Shown piece after piece: positions 42,657-52,324 of a DNA stretch of 64,000 nt (its first letter is position 1; each line of letters begins with the position of its first letter). A program made the translations under genes and the position numbers. The DNA lies in NCBI RefSeq assembly GCF_024055725.1, contig NZ_JAMXMX010000006.1, positions 248,001-312,000 of the forward strand, read 5' to 3'. Under the pieces are notes generated by a model that did no database searches, was not told the origin of the DNA, and saw only the letters and a list, made by a program, of their open reading frames with translations. This stretch comes from Actinoallomurus spadix. Its GTDB lineage: Bacteria > Actinomycetota > Actinomycetes > Streptosporangiales > Streptosporangiaceae.

Positions 42657-43466
42657 ATGCCCGTTCGCCGCCAAACACGCCCGAGTGCCGGTGTGACGTC
42701 GTCCATCTGGCCGTCCGGCGGGCGTCACCTCTGGCCGTCCGGTGAGACGAGCGCGGTGCAGTCGCACGCGCGGGGACACCTGGTGTACGCGGCAGGTGGC
42801 GTCCTGGCGGTGCACACCGAGCGCGGCACGTCGATCGTTCCGGCCGACCGGGTCGCCTGGACTCCGGCCGGGTTCACGCACTCCCACCGCGCCCACGGCG
42901 ACACCGATATGCGGATCGTCTTCCTCCCGCCCTCCCTCGCCCGGCTCGTACCGGACCGCCCCGCCGTGTTCCTGGCCTCCGGCCTCGCTCGCGAGGTCCT
43001 GCTCGCCCTGACCGGTCCCCGTGACAGTGACGATGCCGCGCCTCGCCACAGCCGTTCCGCGCGCTCTCGCCTCCTCCGGGTTCTCGTCGACGAACTCCGC
43101 GAGGCACCCGAACAGCCGCTGCACCTGCCGGAGCCACGGGACGACCGGCTGCGGGCCATCGCCCGGATCCTGCGGGAGACACCGGCGGAGAACGCCTCGC
43201 TGGCCGAACTCGGGAGGACGATCGGGGCGAGCACCCGCACCCTCAGCCGGCTGTTCCGCGCCGAGCTCGGCATGACCTTCTATGAGTGGCGCACGCAGCT
43301 GCGCGTCTACCACGCGCTCGTGCTCCTCGCCGACGGCCACGACACCACCCGGACCGCCCACGCCTGCGGATGGGCCAACCCCAGCGGCTTCATCGCGGCG
43401 TTCACCGACATCGTCGGAACGACCCCGGGCCGCTACCGAGCCGGTCGCCGGACCACCGCCAGGTGA
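42657..43466 (+). CDS. AraC family transcriptional regulator
   Basis: A 269-aa regulator. The N-terminal cupin domain has the metal/effector strand [18 protein letters not shown] and the [18 protein letters not shown] strand. The C-terminal pair of helix-turn-helix motifs comprises [21 protein letters not shown] and [19 protein letters not shown] with GTTPGRYR. It resembles cupin-AraC repressors/activators of efflux or hydrolase genes. The divergent hydrolase across a 150-bp gap is its best candidate target. Confidence 0.92.
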   Translation: MPVRRQTRPSAGVTSSIWPSGGRHLWPSGETSAVQSHARGHLVYAAGGVLAVHTERGTSIVPADRVAWTPAGFTHSHRAHGDTDMRIVFLPPSLARLVPDRPAVFLASGLAREVLLALTGPRDSDDAAPRHSRSARSRLLRVLVDELREAPEQPLHLPEPRDDRLRAIARILRETPAENASLAELGRTIGASTRTLSRLFRAELGMTFYEWRTQLRVYHALVLLADGHDTTRTAHACGWANPSGFIAAFTDIVGTTPGRYRAGRRTTAR

Positions 43467-43516
43467 CCGGGGGTCAGGCGGAGTCGTGGGATGCCTGCTC
43501 GTCTAGGCTCGAGGGC

Positions 43517-44314
43517 ATGCCGGACACGCAGTACGAAGACCTGCTCCGCCATGTGCTCGAGACGGGCGCCCGTAAGGAGGACCGCACCGGCACCGGTACG
43601 CGGTCGATCTTCGGTCACCAGTTGCGCTACCGGCTGGCCGACGGCTTCCCGCTGATCACGACGAAGAAGGTCCACTTCCGCTCGATCGCGTACGAGCTGC
43701 TGTGGTTCCTGCGCGGCGACGCGAACGTCGCCTGGCTGCGGGAGAACGGCGTCACGATCTGGGACGAGTGGGCGGGGCCGGACGGTGATCTGGGCCCGAT
43801 CTACGGCGTGCAGTGGCGGTCGTGGCCGACCCCGGACGGCGGGCACGTCGACCAGATCAGCGAGGTGCTGCGGACGCTGCGCGAGAATCCCGACTCGCGG
43901 CGGATCATCGTGTCCGCGTGGAACGTCGCCGACATCCCGCGGATGGCGCTGCCGCCGTGCCACGCGTTCTTCCAGTTCTACGTCGCCGACGGCAGGCTGT
44001 CCTGCCAGCTGTACCAGCGCAGCGCGGACCTGTTCCTCGGCGTGCCGTTCAACATCGCGAGCTACGCGCTGCTGACGCACATGATCGCCGACCAGGTGGG
44101 TCTCGGTGTCGGTGACTTCGTCTGGACCGGCGGCGACTGCCACATCTACGACAACCACGTGGATCAGGTCCGTACGCAGCTGGCGCGGGAGGCGCGGCCG
44201 TTCCCCGCGCTGAGCCTGAAGCCGGCGGACAGCCTGTTCGACTACACCTACGAGCACATCACGCTCGACGGCTACGACCCGCACCCCGGCATCAAGGCGC
44301 CGGTGGCGGTGTGA
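43517..44314 (+). CDS. thyA: Thymidylate synthase
   Basis: A 265-aa enzyme making dTMP from dUMP and methylene-THF. Family motifs: [35 protein letters not shown], the catalytic Cys148 in [34 protein letters not shown] and [10 protein letters not shown]. Length is standard. GTG of folA begins four bases before its stop (GTGA), so the two are translationally coupled; the products act in one cycle because ThyA generates dihydrofolate. Confidence 0.97.
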   Translation: MPDTQYEDLLRHVLETGARKEDRTGTGTRSIFGHQLRYRLADGFPLITTKKVHFRSIAYELLWFLRGDANVAWLRENGVTIWDEWAGPDGDLGPIYGVQWRSWPTPDGGHVDQISEVLRTLRENPDSRRIIVSAWNVADIPRMALPPCHAFFQFYVADGRLSCQLYQRSADLFLGVPFNIASYALLTHMIADQVGLGVGDFVWTGGDCHIYDNHVDQVRTQLAREARPFPALSLKPADSLFDYTYEHITLDGYDPHPGIKAPVAV

Positions 44315-44769
44315 TCGGGCTGGTCTGGGCGCAGTCGGCGAACGGCGTCATCGGCCGTGCGGGCACGCTGCCGTGGCACCTGCCGGAGGACCTGAGGCAC
44401 TTCCGCTCCCTGACCGAGGGCGCGGCCGTGCTCATGGGCCGCCGTACGTGGGAGTCGCTGCCGCCACGGTTCCGGCCGCTGCCGGGCCGGCGCAACCTTG
44501 TGCTGTCCCGCACGCCGCAGGAGGGCGCCGACACGTTCCCCGACCTGACACAGGCGCTCGCCGCGGTGTCCGGGGACGTCTGGGTGATCGGCGGCGCGGC
44601 GGTGTACCGGGCGGCGCTGCCCGTCGCGGACCGGATCGTGGTCACCGAGCTCCGGGAGAGCTTCGACGGGGACACGTACGCTCCTGACGTGGGGCGTGCG
44701 CCGGACTCCGTCGGGGCGTGGCAGGAGTCGTCGACCGGGCTGCACTACCGGTTCCTGACCTGGGGCTGA
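44311..44769 (+). CDS. folA: Dihydrofolate reductase
   Basis: A 152-aa DHFR. Visible motifs: [26 protein letters not shown] (split: [16 protein letters not shown]), the NADPH-binding [10 protein letters not shown] and [13 protein letters not shown]. It reduces dihydrofolate left by ThyA back to tetrahydrofolate. The start is GTG overlapping the thyA stop. Length and active-site Asp in HLPEDLRHF are typical. Confidence 0.96.
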   Translation: MIGLVWAQSANGVIGRAGTLPWHLPEDLRHFRSLTEGAAVLMGRRTWESLPPRFRPLPGRRNLVLSRTPQEGADTFPDLTQALAAVSGDVWVIGGAAVYRAALPVADRIVVTELRESFDGDTYAPDVGRAPDSVGAWQESSTGLHYRFLTWG

Positions 44770-44902
44770 GACCGGCGGCCTCGACGCGGGCGGGGTGAGC
44801 CGGGTGAAACGCGGGCTTCGTTCGTCAAGACTGCCGAATAGTCCGGCGCGGCGGCCGTACGCCGGTCATCATGGGAGGTACGGAGCGCGGGAGGCGATCA
44901 CC

Positions 44903-44989
44903 ATGGCGCAATGTGAGCACGACTGGGTGCACACGGCCCCCAACCAGAAACGATGCCGTAAGTGCGGATTGGTGCTGACCTTCGCGTAG
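44903..44989 (+). CDS. 28-aa zinc-ribbon-like microprotein
   Basis: MAQCEHDWVHTAPNQKRC, then RKCGLVLTFA: a 28-aa peptide carrying one Cys-x-x-His pair (C4/H6 region) and one Cys-x-x-Cys (C18/C21), enough to bind a single zinc. GGGAGG precedes the ATG by eight bases and codon third positions are GC-rich, which supports a real gene too short for most gene callers. It lies between folA and the PAS/GAF kinase. Function unknown. Confidence 0.65.
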   Translation: MAQCEHDWVHTAPNQKRCRKCGLVLTFA

Positions 44990-45010
44990 GTGCGCCGTCT
45001 GAGTGGCACT

Positions 45011-46876
45011 ATGGGCGGCGTGGGCGCCTCGGATGCGATGATGCGCGCGGCGGTGGCCTCTTCCGCCGACGCGATGATCGCGGTGGACGCCGACCTGACC
45101 GTCAGGCTGTGGAACCCCGCCGCCGAGCGGGTGTTCGGCTGGGCCGCGGACGACGTGCTGGGCCGGCCGCTGCGAACCATTCCCGAGGAGCACACGGCGG
45201 AGCACCGTGCCGTCCTCGAACGCGTCCGTGAGGGCGGCCACATCTCGTTCGTCACCCGGCGGCTGCATCGCGACGGCCGGCTGCTCGACATCCGGGCGGT
45301 CGTCAGCGCCATGCGCGGCGAGGACGGCGGGTTCCTCGGCTGGGTGGGCCTGTACCGGCCGGTGCGCGAGGACGAGGCCGTGCAGCACCAGACGGCCGAG
45401 CGCATCCGCCTCGTCCGGCGGCTCAACGACGTGGTGGCCGACCTCAACACCGAGCCGGCGCTGTCGTCGGTCCTCGACCGGGTCACGTCGGGCCTCATCG
45501 AGCTGACCGGCGCGGACGCCGCCGGCTTCGTCGTCATCGAGCACCAGACCAACACGCTGAAGCTCGTCAGCATGACCGGGCTGCCGCGGAACCTGCGCGA
45601 CTCGACCGCCGACCTGCGCTCCAGCCTCGTCGGCGAGCTGCTGCGCGCCGGGCGTACGGTGATGCTGGCGACGTCCGAGGCGCGGGGCCTCGGCGACCTG
45701 ATCTGGTCCGAGCTGGACGGGTTGCACACGATCGCCGTCGGCATCTCGAACGTCCACGGCAGCCCGTACGGCGCGCTGTACGCGCTGTTCTCGAGCCGGC
45801 GGGCGGGCCACATCGAGCTGGAGCTGCTCGAGCTGTTCGCCGGGCACGCGGGGGTGGTGATCGGCAACGCCCTGCACTACGACGAGGCGGTCCGGCAGCG
45901 CAGGCACGAGCGCGCGGTGATCGAGGCCAGCGCGGACGGCATCGCGGTGCTGGACCGCGACGGCGTCGTCAAGCGGTGGAACCTCGCGGCGGAGCGGATC
46001 ACGGGCCTGGCCCCGGAGGACGTCATCGGCCGTCCGCTGCCGTTCCCGCTGCCCGATCCGGACGGCGAGCAGACGATCCGGCTGGAGTCGGGCACCTGGC
46101 TGGGTGTCCTGCACACCGAGATCGAGGGTCACGACGAGGTGGTCGTGGACTTTCGCGACATCACCGAGGCCAAGTCGCTGGAGGCGGAGAAGGACCTCTT
46201 CCTGTCCATGACCAGCCATGAGCTGCGGACGCCGATCACGGTCGTCCGCGGGTTCGCCAAGACGCTGGTGGACCGGTGGGAGAAGCTGGAGGAGGCGGAC
46301 CGGCGGCGGGCGGTCGCGACGATCGCCGACCGCGCCGACGCCCTCGGCCGGCTGGTCGACAATCTGCTGTACTCCCGCGCGGTCCCGAACGGTCTCACCG
46401 TCACGAGTGAGCCGTTCGACCTGGCGGGGCTGCTGCGCGGCGCGGCGTACGGCCTGCGGGGCGTGTCCGAGCGTCACATGGTGGAGCTGGACGTCGCCGG
46501 GGACCTGCCGGCGGCCCTCGGCGATCCGATGGCCACGGACATCATCGTCGGGCAGCTCCTGGAGAACGCCGTGAAGTACTCCCCGGACGGTGGTGTCATC
46601 ACCGTACGCGCGGGCGTCGAGGGCGGCGTGATCACGGTGACGGTGGAGGACGCCGGGATCGGGATCATGGCGAACGACCGGGAGCGGGTGTTCGAGCGCT
46701 TCGTGCAGGGGGAGGCGGGGGACCGCCGCCGGTTCGGAGGTCTCGGGCTGGGGCTGTACATCGTGCGCCGGCTGGCCCGCGCTCAGCAGGGGGAGGTCTC
46801 CGCGCATCCGCGCGCGGACGGTCTGCGGGGCACCAGCATGCGCTTCACCCTCCCCCACTGCGTTGACACAACGTAA
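45011..46876 (+). CDS. PAS-GAF-PAS hybrid sensor histidine kinase (soluble)
   Basis: A 621-aa cytoplasmic kinase without transmembrane helices. Order: PAS (about 10-125; ADAMIAVDADLTVRLWNPAAE), GAF (about 140-293; TEPALSSVLDRVTSGLIELTG), PAS (about 303-390; ADGIAVLDRDGVVKRWN), HisKA with phospho-His near 403 (FLSMTSHELRTPITVV), HATPase (VGQLLENAVKYSPDGG, DAGIGIM, FGGLGLGLYIV). Signals could be redox, light, ligand or cyclic nucleotide. No response regulator is adjacent, so it is an orphan kinase. The start is ATG 45011, with a GTG 21 bases upstream as alternative. Confidence 0.92.
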   Translation: MGGVGASDAMMRAAVASSADAMIAVDADLTVRLWNPAAERVFGWAADDVLGRPLRTIPEEHTAEHRAVLERVREGGHISFVTRRLHRDGRLLDIRAVVSAMRGEDGGFLGWVGLYRPVREDEAVQHQTAERIRLVRRLNDVVADLNTEPALSSVLDRVTSGLIELTGADAAGFVVIEHQTNTLKLVSMTGLPRNLRDSTADLRSSLVGELLRAGRTVMLATSEARGLGDLIWSELDGLHTIAVGISNVHGSPYGALYALFSSRRAGHIELELLELFAGHAGVVIGNALHYDEAVRQRRHERAVIEASADGIAVLDRDGVVKRWNLAAERITGLAPEDVIGRPLPFPLPDPDGEQTIRLESGTWLGVLHTEIEGHDEVVVDFRDITEAKSLEAEKDLFLSMTSHELRTPITVVRGFAKTLVDRWEKLEEADRRRAVATIADRADALGRLVDNLLYSRAVPNGLTVTSEPFDLAGLLRGAAYGLRGVSERHMVELDVAGDLPAALGDPMATDIIVGQLLENAVKYSPDGGVITVRAGVEGGVITVTVEDAGIGIMANDRERVFERFVQGEAGDRRRFGGLGLGLYIVRRLARAQQGEVSAHPRADGLRGTSMRFTLPHCVDTT

Positions 46877-47023
46877 CCGGTCATACTTGGGCATACCGCC
46901 CAGTCTGGGCTGCGCCTTCGCCGCGTGTTGGAGGTCACAGTTACACGTGGTGTTGGTAACAGATTCCTGTGGCGCGGTTTCCGCGTTTTTTAAGTGGGCA
47001 TTTCGGTCGTTACCGGGGTGACC

Positions 47024-47524
47024 ATGTTACGGGGAGTATCCGGGATCCAACCGCCCGGGGAGGTGAGGGTGTCGAGCGTCGTGTTCCTGCCACATGCGCC
47101 GTCCAGCGTCTCGGACGTACGAAAGCGCCTGTGCGCCGAACTCTGCGCGTCCGGTGTGTACGAGGAGGTCGCGGATGACGCGGCCGTCATCATCAGCGAG
47201 TTGATCAGCAACGCGCTGCGGCACGCACGCCCTCTGCCGTCCGGGGACATCCGCGTGTCCTGGGCCTACGAAGGCGAGCTCATCCAACTGGCCGTCAGCG
47301 ACGGCGGATCGATGACCGAGCCACGCCGCACCCGCGCCGCCCTCTCCTCGCTCGGCGGCCGCGGCCTCAGCATCGTCGAGGCGTTGTCGGAGAAATGGGG
47401 CGTCTCTCACGAATCCGAGACGACGACCGTCTGGGCCCGGATTCGCGCCACGCAGCCGTCGAGCAACGGCCAGGCCATCTCCCTGATAGAGCCGATGCGC
47501 ATCGCCTTCGACCATTCCCTCTGA
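47024..47524 (+). CDS. RsbW-like ATP-binding protein (anti-sigma kinase type)
   Basis: About 166 aa, a single HATPase_c_2 domain. The N-box is IISELISNALRHARPL, followed by LAVSDGGSMTEP and LGGRGLSIVEALSEKWGV. The start is open: ATG 47024 is used, but GTG 47069 has a better ribosome-binding site (GGGGAGG at five bases) and would shorten it by 15 residues. It follows the orphan kinase after 147 bp. Candidate partner STAS proteins are encoded elsewhere (for example 53636). Confidence 0.85.
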   Translation: MLRGVSGIQPPGEVRVSSVVFLPHAPSSVSDVRKRLCAELCASGVYEEVADDAAVIISELISNALRHARPLPSGDIRVSWAYEGELIQLAVSDGGSMTEPRRTRAALSSLGGRGLSIVEALSEKWGVSHESETTTVWARIRATQPSSNGQAISLIEPMRIAFDHSL

Positions 47525-47540
47525 TTCACCGAACGGGCTC

Positions 47541-47569
47541 ACTCCCGGCGCCGGAGAGGCGCCGGGAGT
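47541..47569. terminator. Hairpin between convergent genes
   Basis: A perfect 12-bp stem (47541-47552 with 47558-47569) and five-base loop in the gap between the RsbW-like gene and convergent arcA; likely a bidirectional terminator. Confidence 0.8.
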
Positions 47570-47601
47570 ATCTTCGCGCGGTCGGTCTTCTACGGGCGGT
47601 C

Positions 47602-48798
47602 TTATCGGACCGGGTCGCGGAGGATGGGGCAGGACATGCAGCGGGGGCCGCCGCGGCCGCTGCCCAGCTCACTGCCCTGAATCCGGATGACCTCGATGCC
47701 GGCCGCCTCCAAGCGGGCGTTGGTCTCGACGTTGCGCTCGTACGCGACCGCCAGGCGCGGGCCGATGGCCAGGGTGTTGTTGCCGTCGTCCCACTGCTCA
47801 CGTTCGGCGGTCACCGGGTCGAGGCCCGTGTCGATGACACGGAGCCGGTCGATGCCCATCGCGTCCGCGGCGGCCTCCAGGAACGGCCGCGCCCGCGAGA
47901 CGCGCAGGTCGCCGTTCTCCTTCGTCACCGTGTAGGCGACCAGGGAGTAGGCGACGGCCGGGTACATCACGACCTTGTCGACGTCGACCATCGTGCAGAT
48001 CGTGTCGAGATGCATGGTGGCGCGTTCCTGCGCGATCGGCACCGCGAGGACCGTGTGCGCCAGGCCCGCGTCGAACGCGCGGCGGGCGATCCGCTCCACG
48101 CCCGCCGGGGTCGTACGCTCGCCGGTGCCGATGGCCAGCACGCCGGGGGCCAGCAGGAGGACGTCGCCGCCCTCGATGTGCTCCAGGTCCGGGTCGTACA
48201 GGTGCTCCGTGCCCTCGAACCGCGGGTGGTGGCGGTAGATCACCCGGGTGAGGGCGGTCTCCCGGCGGCGCGCCCGCATGGCGAGGCTCGTGACGGCGAC
48301 CTGGTTGCCGACCCACACGCTGGAGTCCCGGGTGAACAGGAGGTTCGGTAGCGGGTCGATGACGAAGTCGTGCCGGTCCATCAGCCGGTAGACCAGGCCG
48401 CGGCCGGTCTTCAGCTCCTCGTGGGCGAGGCCGGCGACGAGGACCTGGGTGAGGTCCTCGGTGGTCAGGTCGGCGAGGTGACTCTCCAGGATGGCGCGGA
48501 GCCGGTCGCCGAGCCGCTGGTCGCTCAGGACGTCGGCGATGGCCTCGGCGCGCGCGTCCCGGTATTCCAGGGTCTCCTGGAGGAGCTCGGTCAGGTAGAG
48601 GACCTCGACCCCGTGGTCGCGCAGCGCCTGGGCGAAGGCGTCGTGCTCCTGCTGGGCACGGCCGACCCAGGGGATGCCGTCGAAGAGAAGCTGATCGTTG
48701 TTACGCGGCGTGAGTCGCTTGAGCTCGGGGCCCGGCCGGTGGAGAAGGACCGTGCGGAGGCGACCGACCTCGCTGTCGACGCGATGCACATGAGTCAC
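47602..48798 (-). CDS. arcA: Arginine deiminase
   Basis: A 398-aa enzyme that hydrolyses arginine to citrulline and ammonia. Substrate and catalytic motifs: [31 protein letters not shown], the catalytic His in [13 protein letters not shown], and the nucleophile Cys387 in [13 protein letters not shown]. Length is standard. There is no arcB, arcC or arginine/ornithine antiporter nearby, so it acts as a stand-alone deiminase here. Start [14 protein letters not shown]. Confidence 0.95.
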   Translation of the reverse strand: MTHVHRVDSEVGRLRTVLLHRPGPELKRLTPRNNDQLLFDGIPWVGRAQQEHDAFAQALRDHGVEVLYLTELLQETLEYRDARAEAIADVLSDQRLGDRLRAILESHLADLTTEDLTQVLVAGLAHEELKTGRGLVYRLMDRHDFVIDPLPNLLFTRDSSVWVGNQVAVTSLAMRARRRETALTRVIYRHHPRFEGTEHLYDPDLEHIEGGDVLLLAPGVLAIGTGERTTPAGVERIARRAFDAGLAHTVLAVPIAQERATMHLDTICTMVDVDKVVMYPAVAYSLVAYTVTKENGDLRVSRARPFLEAAADAMGIDRLRVIDTGLDPVTAEREQWDDGNNTLAIGPRLAVAYERNVETNARLEAAGIEVIRIQGSELGSGRGGPRCMSCPILRDPVR

Positions 48799-48888
48799 AC
48801 GTGGAGCTTAACCCGGATATTTCGCCTCTGACCTCTTCAGATCGTCTCGAACCAGCCAAAGACCTCACAACGGAACAACGGTTCATTC

Positions 48889-48935
48889 GGGGGCCGAGGC
48901 GTGCGGAATCGCCGGTCCCGCACGCCTCGGCCCCC
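48889..48935. terminator. Strong hairpin upstream of arcA
   Basis: A perfect 18-bp stem (48889-48906 with 48918-48935) and an 11-base loop, 19 bp beyond the 3' end of the decayed CU044_5270-type gene on the minus strand; it would end that transcript before arcA. Confidence 0.75.
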
Positions 48936-48953
48936 GGCCGCTACCGGGACCGT

Positions 48954-49349
48954 CTACCGGGGCGGCCCCACGTTGGTCCACTCGGCGGCGTCGACCGTGT
49001 CCCCGCCGGTCACCTTCTCTCCCTTGCCGGTGTAGGTGGAGCTCCGGATGCGCGAGGTGGCCGGATCGAGAACGAGCTTGATCGTGGCACCGTTGTCGGT
49101 GATCAGCAGGCCCTGACCGCCGTCGACACGACCGAGATTCCGGACCTCCGGGAGCGAGGCCAGCGCACGGAACGCCGCGGCTCGGACCGCCGGCGGCGCC
49201 GGGGTCATCGCGAGCAGGCCGGTCAGCCCGCCGCTGATGACCTGATCCACCGTCAACGAGGTGCCGTGGGGGGCACCGACGGCCTTCATCAGATCGCTGT
49301 GGCGGGTGATCCACTTCTTAAGCACGGCCGGGTCGGCGGGCAGCCGCTG
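48954..49349 (-). pseudogene. CU044_5270-type protein, C-terminal remnant
   Basis: About 131 codons remain. Reading starts at QRLPADPAVLKKWITRHSD, which lines up with ALPTDPTALDAWVASHVF of the intact relative at 34437, and runs through FRALASLPEVRNLG to the C-terminus (GKGEKVTGGDTVDAAEW). The N-terminal half with the transmembrane helix is missing. Upstream sequence switches directly to sigma-factor coding in another frame, so one deletion removed the sigma C-terminus and this N-terminus together. Confidence 0.75.
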
Positions 49350-49708
49350 CGCTCCCGGTCGTCGATGCGGCCCGTGACCTCCTCGGCGAAGTCGGGTACC
49401 GCCTCCTGCCGGGGAAGACGCGCCACCGCGCCGTCGTGCCGGCGGGCGGCCCGGCGCACGTTCCGTGCGACGTTGGTGGCGATGCCGAGCAGCCAGGGGC
49501 GCAGTGACGAGTCCTCACCCTCGGCGTCGACCCGGTCGCGCAACCGCCAGGCCTCAAGGAAGGTCAGGGAGACGATCTCCTCCGCCGTCGATCGGTCCCC
49601 CGTCAGGCGGAAGCCGTGGTTGTAGACGGAGCGGACGTGATCGTAGAACAGCTGCCGGAACGCGTCCGGGTCACCGCCCCGTACCCGGGCGCGCAAACTG
49701 ATCTCCAC
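49289..49708 (-). pseudogene. ECF sigma factor truncated by deletion (region 4 lost)
   Basis: From GTG 49708 the frame gives a standard ECF region 2 (FRQLFYDHVRSVYNHGFRLTG, EEIVSLTFLEAWRLRDRV, LRPWLLGIATNVARNVRRA) and the linker VTGRIDDRER. At about 49349 the match stops; region 4 is absent and the frame reads out-of-frame remnant of the next gene until 49289. Without region 4 the factor cannot recognise a -35 element, so it is non-functional. Confidence 0.82.
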
Positions 49709-49765
49709 GGCAGGGGACTGTCCGGCCGACCCCCTCGGTTCCCGTGACCTGGGTCACATGGCCGG

Positions 49766-50638
49766 TCAGGGCAGGAAGATGGCGTACTCCGCGATCTCCG
49801 GCAGGAGGTCGGGATGCAGGTCGGCCGTTGCCGCGAGCTCCTCCGCCGACGAGAAGCCGCCGACGTGGTCGCGGACGCGTGCGATGTGCCCGGCGAGCTC
49901 CGGCGTCACGCCCGAGAACAGGGTCAGCGCCTGCGGGGGCACGTGGTTGACGTCGATCAGCCCCCCGTCGTCGTAGTGGCGGGGCAGGTCCGGGCGGCCG
50001 ATCCGCAGCTCACGGGCCAGCACGATGTCGGCCGCGGCCTGTTCGCGCGCCTTCTGCCGCAGGTTGCGCCGCTGGTTCGCCGCGGCGACGGCCTGGTCGT
50101 TGAGGTTGTGGAGCGGCGGCCCGGGCGGGAGGGGCATCGGTGGTCCCATCGGTGCGGGGGCCACCGGACGGCCGTTGTACAGCAGCGTGCCGTACGGGTC
50201 GACCGTGATCGTGATGCGTTTCTCGGTGCCGGTGACGGCGAGGATCACCCAGACGGGCAGCCACAGCCCGCACAGCAGGAGCGTGATGAGCAGGTGCAGG
50301 ACGTGATTGACCTGGCCGCCGCTGGTCATCACCGCCTGGTTGTCGGACTGCATCTGCACGCGCCAGCCCAAGGACGCCTGGCGCATCACCGCGCTGTTGA
50401 GGAGGGCGCGGATCTGGTCGGGGGGAAGCGTCGGCCGCATCGGCGGAGGGGCACCGGGAGGTCCCGGCGGCGGTGCCGCGTACGGGCCCGGCGGTCCGGG
50501 CGGCGGAGGTGATCCCGGGGCGCCCGGCACGGGGCCCGGCTGCCCCGGCGGCGGTCCGGGCGACCAGGACGGGGAGTCGGCCGGCCCCGAATGGGGGTCG
50601 TGCGGACCCGGTGGCGGTCCTGGCGGGAACGCGTTCAT
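49766..50638 (-). CDS. Pro-rich membrane protein with C-terminal helix-hairpin-helix
   Basis: A 290-aa protein of unusual architecture. The first 70 residues are almost pure Pro/Gly. Residues about 75-105 form a small folded part, and a single transmembrane stretch (LHLLITLLLCGLWLPVWVILAV) follows. The C-terminal 60 residues contain two helix-hairpin-helix units of the ComEA/DNA-binding type (LIDVNHVPPQALTLFSGV and FSSAEELAATADLHPDLL). Membrane plus HhH suggests protein-protein or DNA contact at the membrane. I do not recognise a named family. Start ATG 50638 after AGGGGGAG. Confidence 0.75.
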   Translation of the reverse strand: MNAFPPGPPPGPHDPHSGPADSPSWSPGPPPGQPGPVPGAPGSPPPPGPPGPYAAPPPGPPGAPPPMRPTLPPDQIRALLNSAVMRQASLGWRVQMQSDNQAVMTSGGQVNHVLHLLITLLLCGLWLPVWVILAVTGTEKRITITVDPYGTLLYNGRPVAPAPMGPPMPLPPGPPLHNLNDQAVAAANQRRNLRQKAREQAAADIVLARELRIGRPDLPRHYDDGGLIDVNHVPPQALTLFSGVTPELAGHIARVRDHVGGFSSAEELAATADLHPDLLPEIAEYAIFLP

Positions 50639-50746
50639 ATCTCCCCCTGGCATCGGCGTATCGGTGCGCCCTGCGGCGTCGACCGGTGCGGCGGGCCGCC
50701 CCGGTGGTTCCCCTCGTCTTCCCGCGCCCCCTGCCGCCGCCCTGTC

Positions 50747-52279
50747 TCAACGAACGGAACGGCTCTCGTCCTCCCAGTACGGCCGGCGGAGGTCGCGCTT
50801 GAGTACCTTGCCGGTCGGGTTGCGCGGGATGGCGTCCGTCCATTCGACGGAGGTCGGGCACTTGAAGTGGGCCAGCCGGTCCCGGCAATAGTCGATCAGC
50901 TCTCGCTCGGTGACCTCGCCGTCGCGGACCACGATGGCCTTGGGCGTCTCGCCCCACTTGGCGTCCGGCACGCCGATGACGGCGCAGTCGACCACGGCCG
51001 GATGGCCCATCAGGGTGTTCTCCACCTCGGCGGGGTAGATGTTCTCCCCACCCGAGATGATCATGTCCTTCACGCGGTCGTGGATGTAGAGGTACCCGTC
51101 CTCGTCGAGGTAGCCGGCGTCGCCGGTGCGCAGCCAGCCGCCGGGGAGCACGGCGTCCCTGGTGGCCTGGTCGAGCGACCAGTACCCCACCATGTTCTGC
51201 GCGGACCGGCAGACGATCTCGCCGACCCGCCCCGTGGGCACCGGTTCACCGGTCGCCGGATCGACGATCTTGAGCTCGGTGCCGGGATTGGCGACGCCGG
51301 CGCTGCGCAGCCGGCCGCTCTCGGGAACGTGATCCGCCGGCGGCAGGCGCGTGATCGCCCCTGTCGTCTCCGTCAGTCCGTACACCTGCATGAACCCGCA
51401 GCCGGGCAGCATCCGCATCATGCCGCGCAGCACGTCCTCGCTGATCGGCGAGGCCCCGTAGATCAGCAGGCGGAGGCTGGACAGGTCCGTCTCGCGCACC
51501 TGCGGGAGCTGCTGCATGAACAGCAGGATCACCGGGACGAGGAAGAGGTGAGTGACCCGGTGCGCCTCGATGCCCCGGGCGATGCCCACCGGGTCGGGCT
51601 CCCGGACGAGCACGCAGGGCAGGCCGTCGTAGACCCCGGAGAGGGCGAGCATGCACCCGGCGATGTGGTACAGCGGCATCGCGGCCATCACCACGTCGTC
51701 CGGGCGGAGGTCCCAGATCTCCTCGCTCATCCGCAGTGCGGTCAGGAAGTTCTGGTGGGTCAGCATGACCCCCTTCGGGCGGCCCGTGGTGCCCGAGGAG
51801 TACAGCTGGACGAACACCTCACCGGGCTCGTCCGCGGGCTCGGCGTCCCGGTCGGTCCACGCCGCGTAGTCCGCGTAGCGGTGACCGGTGCCGCCGACGA
51901 CGACCAGGTGTCCGGTGTGCTCGAGGCGATCCGCGATCGCGTCGAGCAGCGGCGCGAACTCCTGTCCCACGACGAGGACGGGTGCCTTCGCGTTGTCCAC
52001 GATGTAGGCGACCTCGTCGGCGGCCAGCCGGTAGTTGATCGGGACCTGCACGGCACCGGCCCGCGCCGCGCCGAACAGCAGCTCGACGTGGGCCAGGGAG
52101 TTCTTGTCGAGCACGGCGACGCGGTCGCCCGGCCGGACTCCGGAGGCGCGCAGGGCCGCCGCGACCTGGTCCACCCGGCGGTCGAACTCGGCGTACGTGA
52201 CGCGGTCGCCCTCGTAGAGAAAGGCGGTCGCGTCCGGCCGCTCGGCCGCACGGCTCCGCAGGATGCCCGTCAGGTCCAT
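50747..52279 (-). CDS. Long-chain fatty acid-CoA ligase-like AMP-dependent synthetase
   Basis: A 510-aa ANL enzyme of the FadD/acyl-CoA synthetase clade. A3 is VQLYSSGTTGRPKGVMLTH, A5 QVYGLTETTGAI, A7 WLRTGDAGYLDEDGYL, A8 HDRVKDMIISGGENIYPAEVE and A10 PRNPTGKVLKRDL with its Lys. The full canonical A8 hinge contrasts with the divergent enzyme at 30919. It likely activates fatty acids to CoA thioesters. Start MDLTGILRSRA at 52279. Confidence 0.9.
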   Translation of the reverse strand: MDLTGILRSRAAERPDATAFLYEGDRVTYAEFDRRVDQVAAALRASGVRPGDRVAVLDKNSLAHVELLFGAARAGAVQVPINYRLAADEVAYIVDNAKAPVLVVGQEFAPLLDAIADRLEHTGHLVVVGGTGHRYADYAAWTDRDAEPADEPGEVFVQLYSSGTTGRPKGVMLTHQNFLTALRMSEEIWDLRPDDVVMAAMPLYHIAGCMLALSGVYDGLPCVLVREPDPVGIARGIEAHRVTHLFLVPVILLFMQQLPQVRETDLSSLRLLIYGASPISEDVLRGMMRMLPGCGFMQVYGLTETTGAITRLPPADHVPESGRLRSAGVANPGTELKIVDPATGEPVPTGRVGEIVCRSAQNMVGYWSLDQATRDAVLPGGWLRTGDAGYLDEDGYLYIHDRVKDMIISGGENIYPAEVENTLMGHPAVVDCAVIGVPDAKWGETPKAIVVRDGEVTERELIDYCRDRLAHFKCPTSVEWTDAIPRNPTGKVLKRDLRRPYWEDESRSVR

Positions 52280-52324
52280 GCCGGAATCATCCGCGCACGC
52301 GCGGCGGCCGCACAAGGCCCGTCG

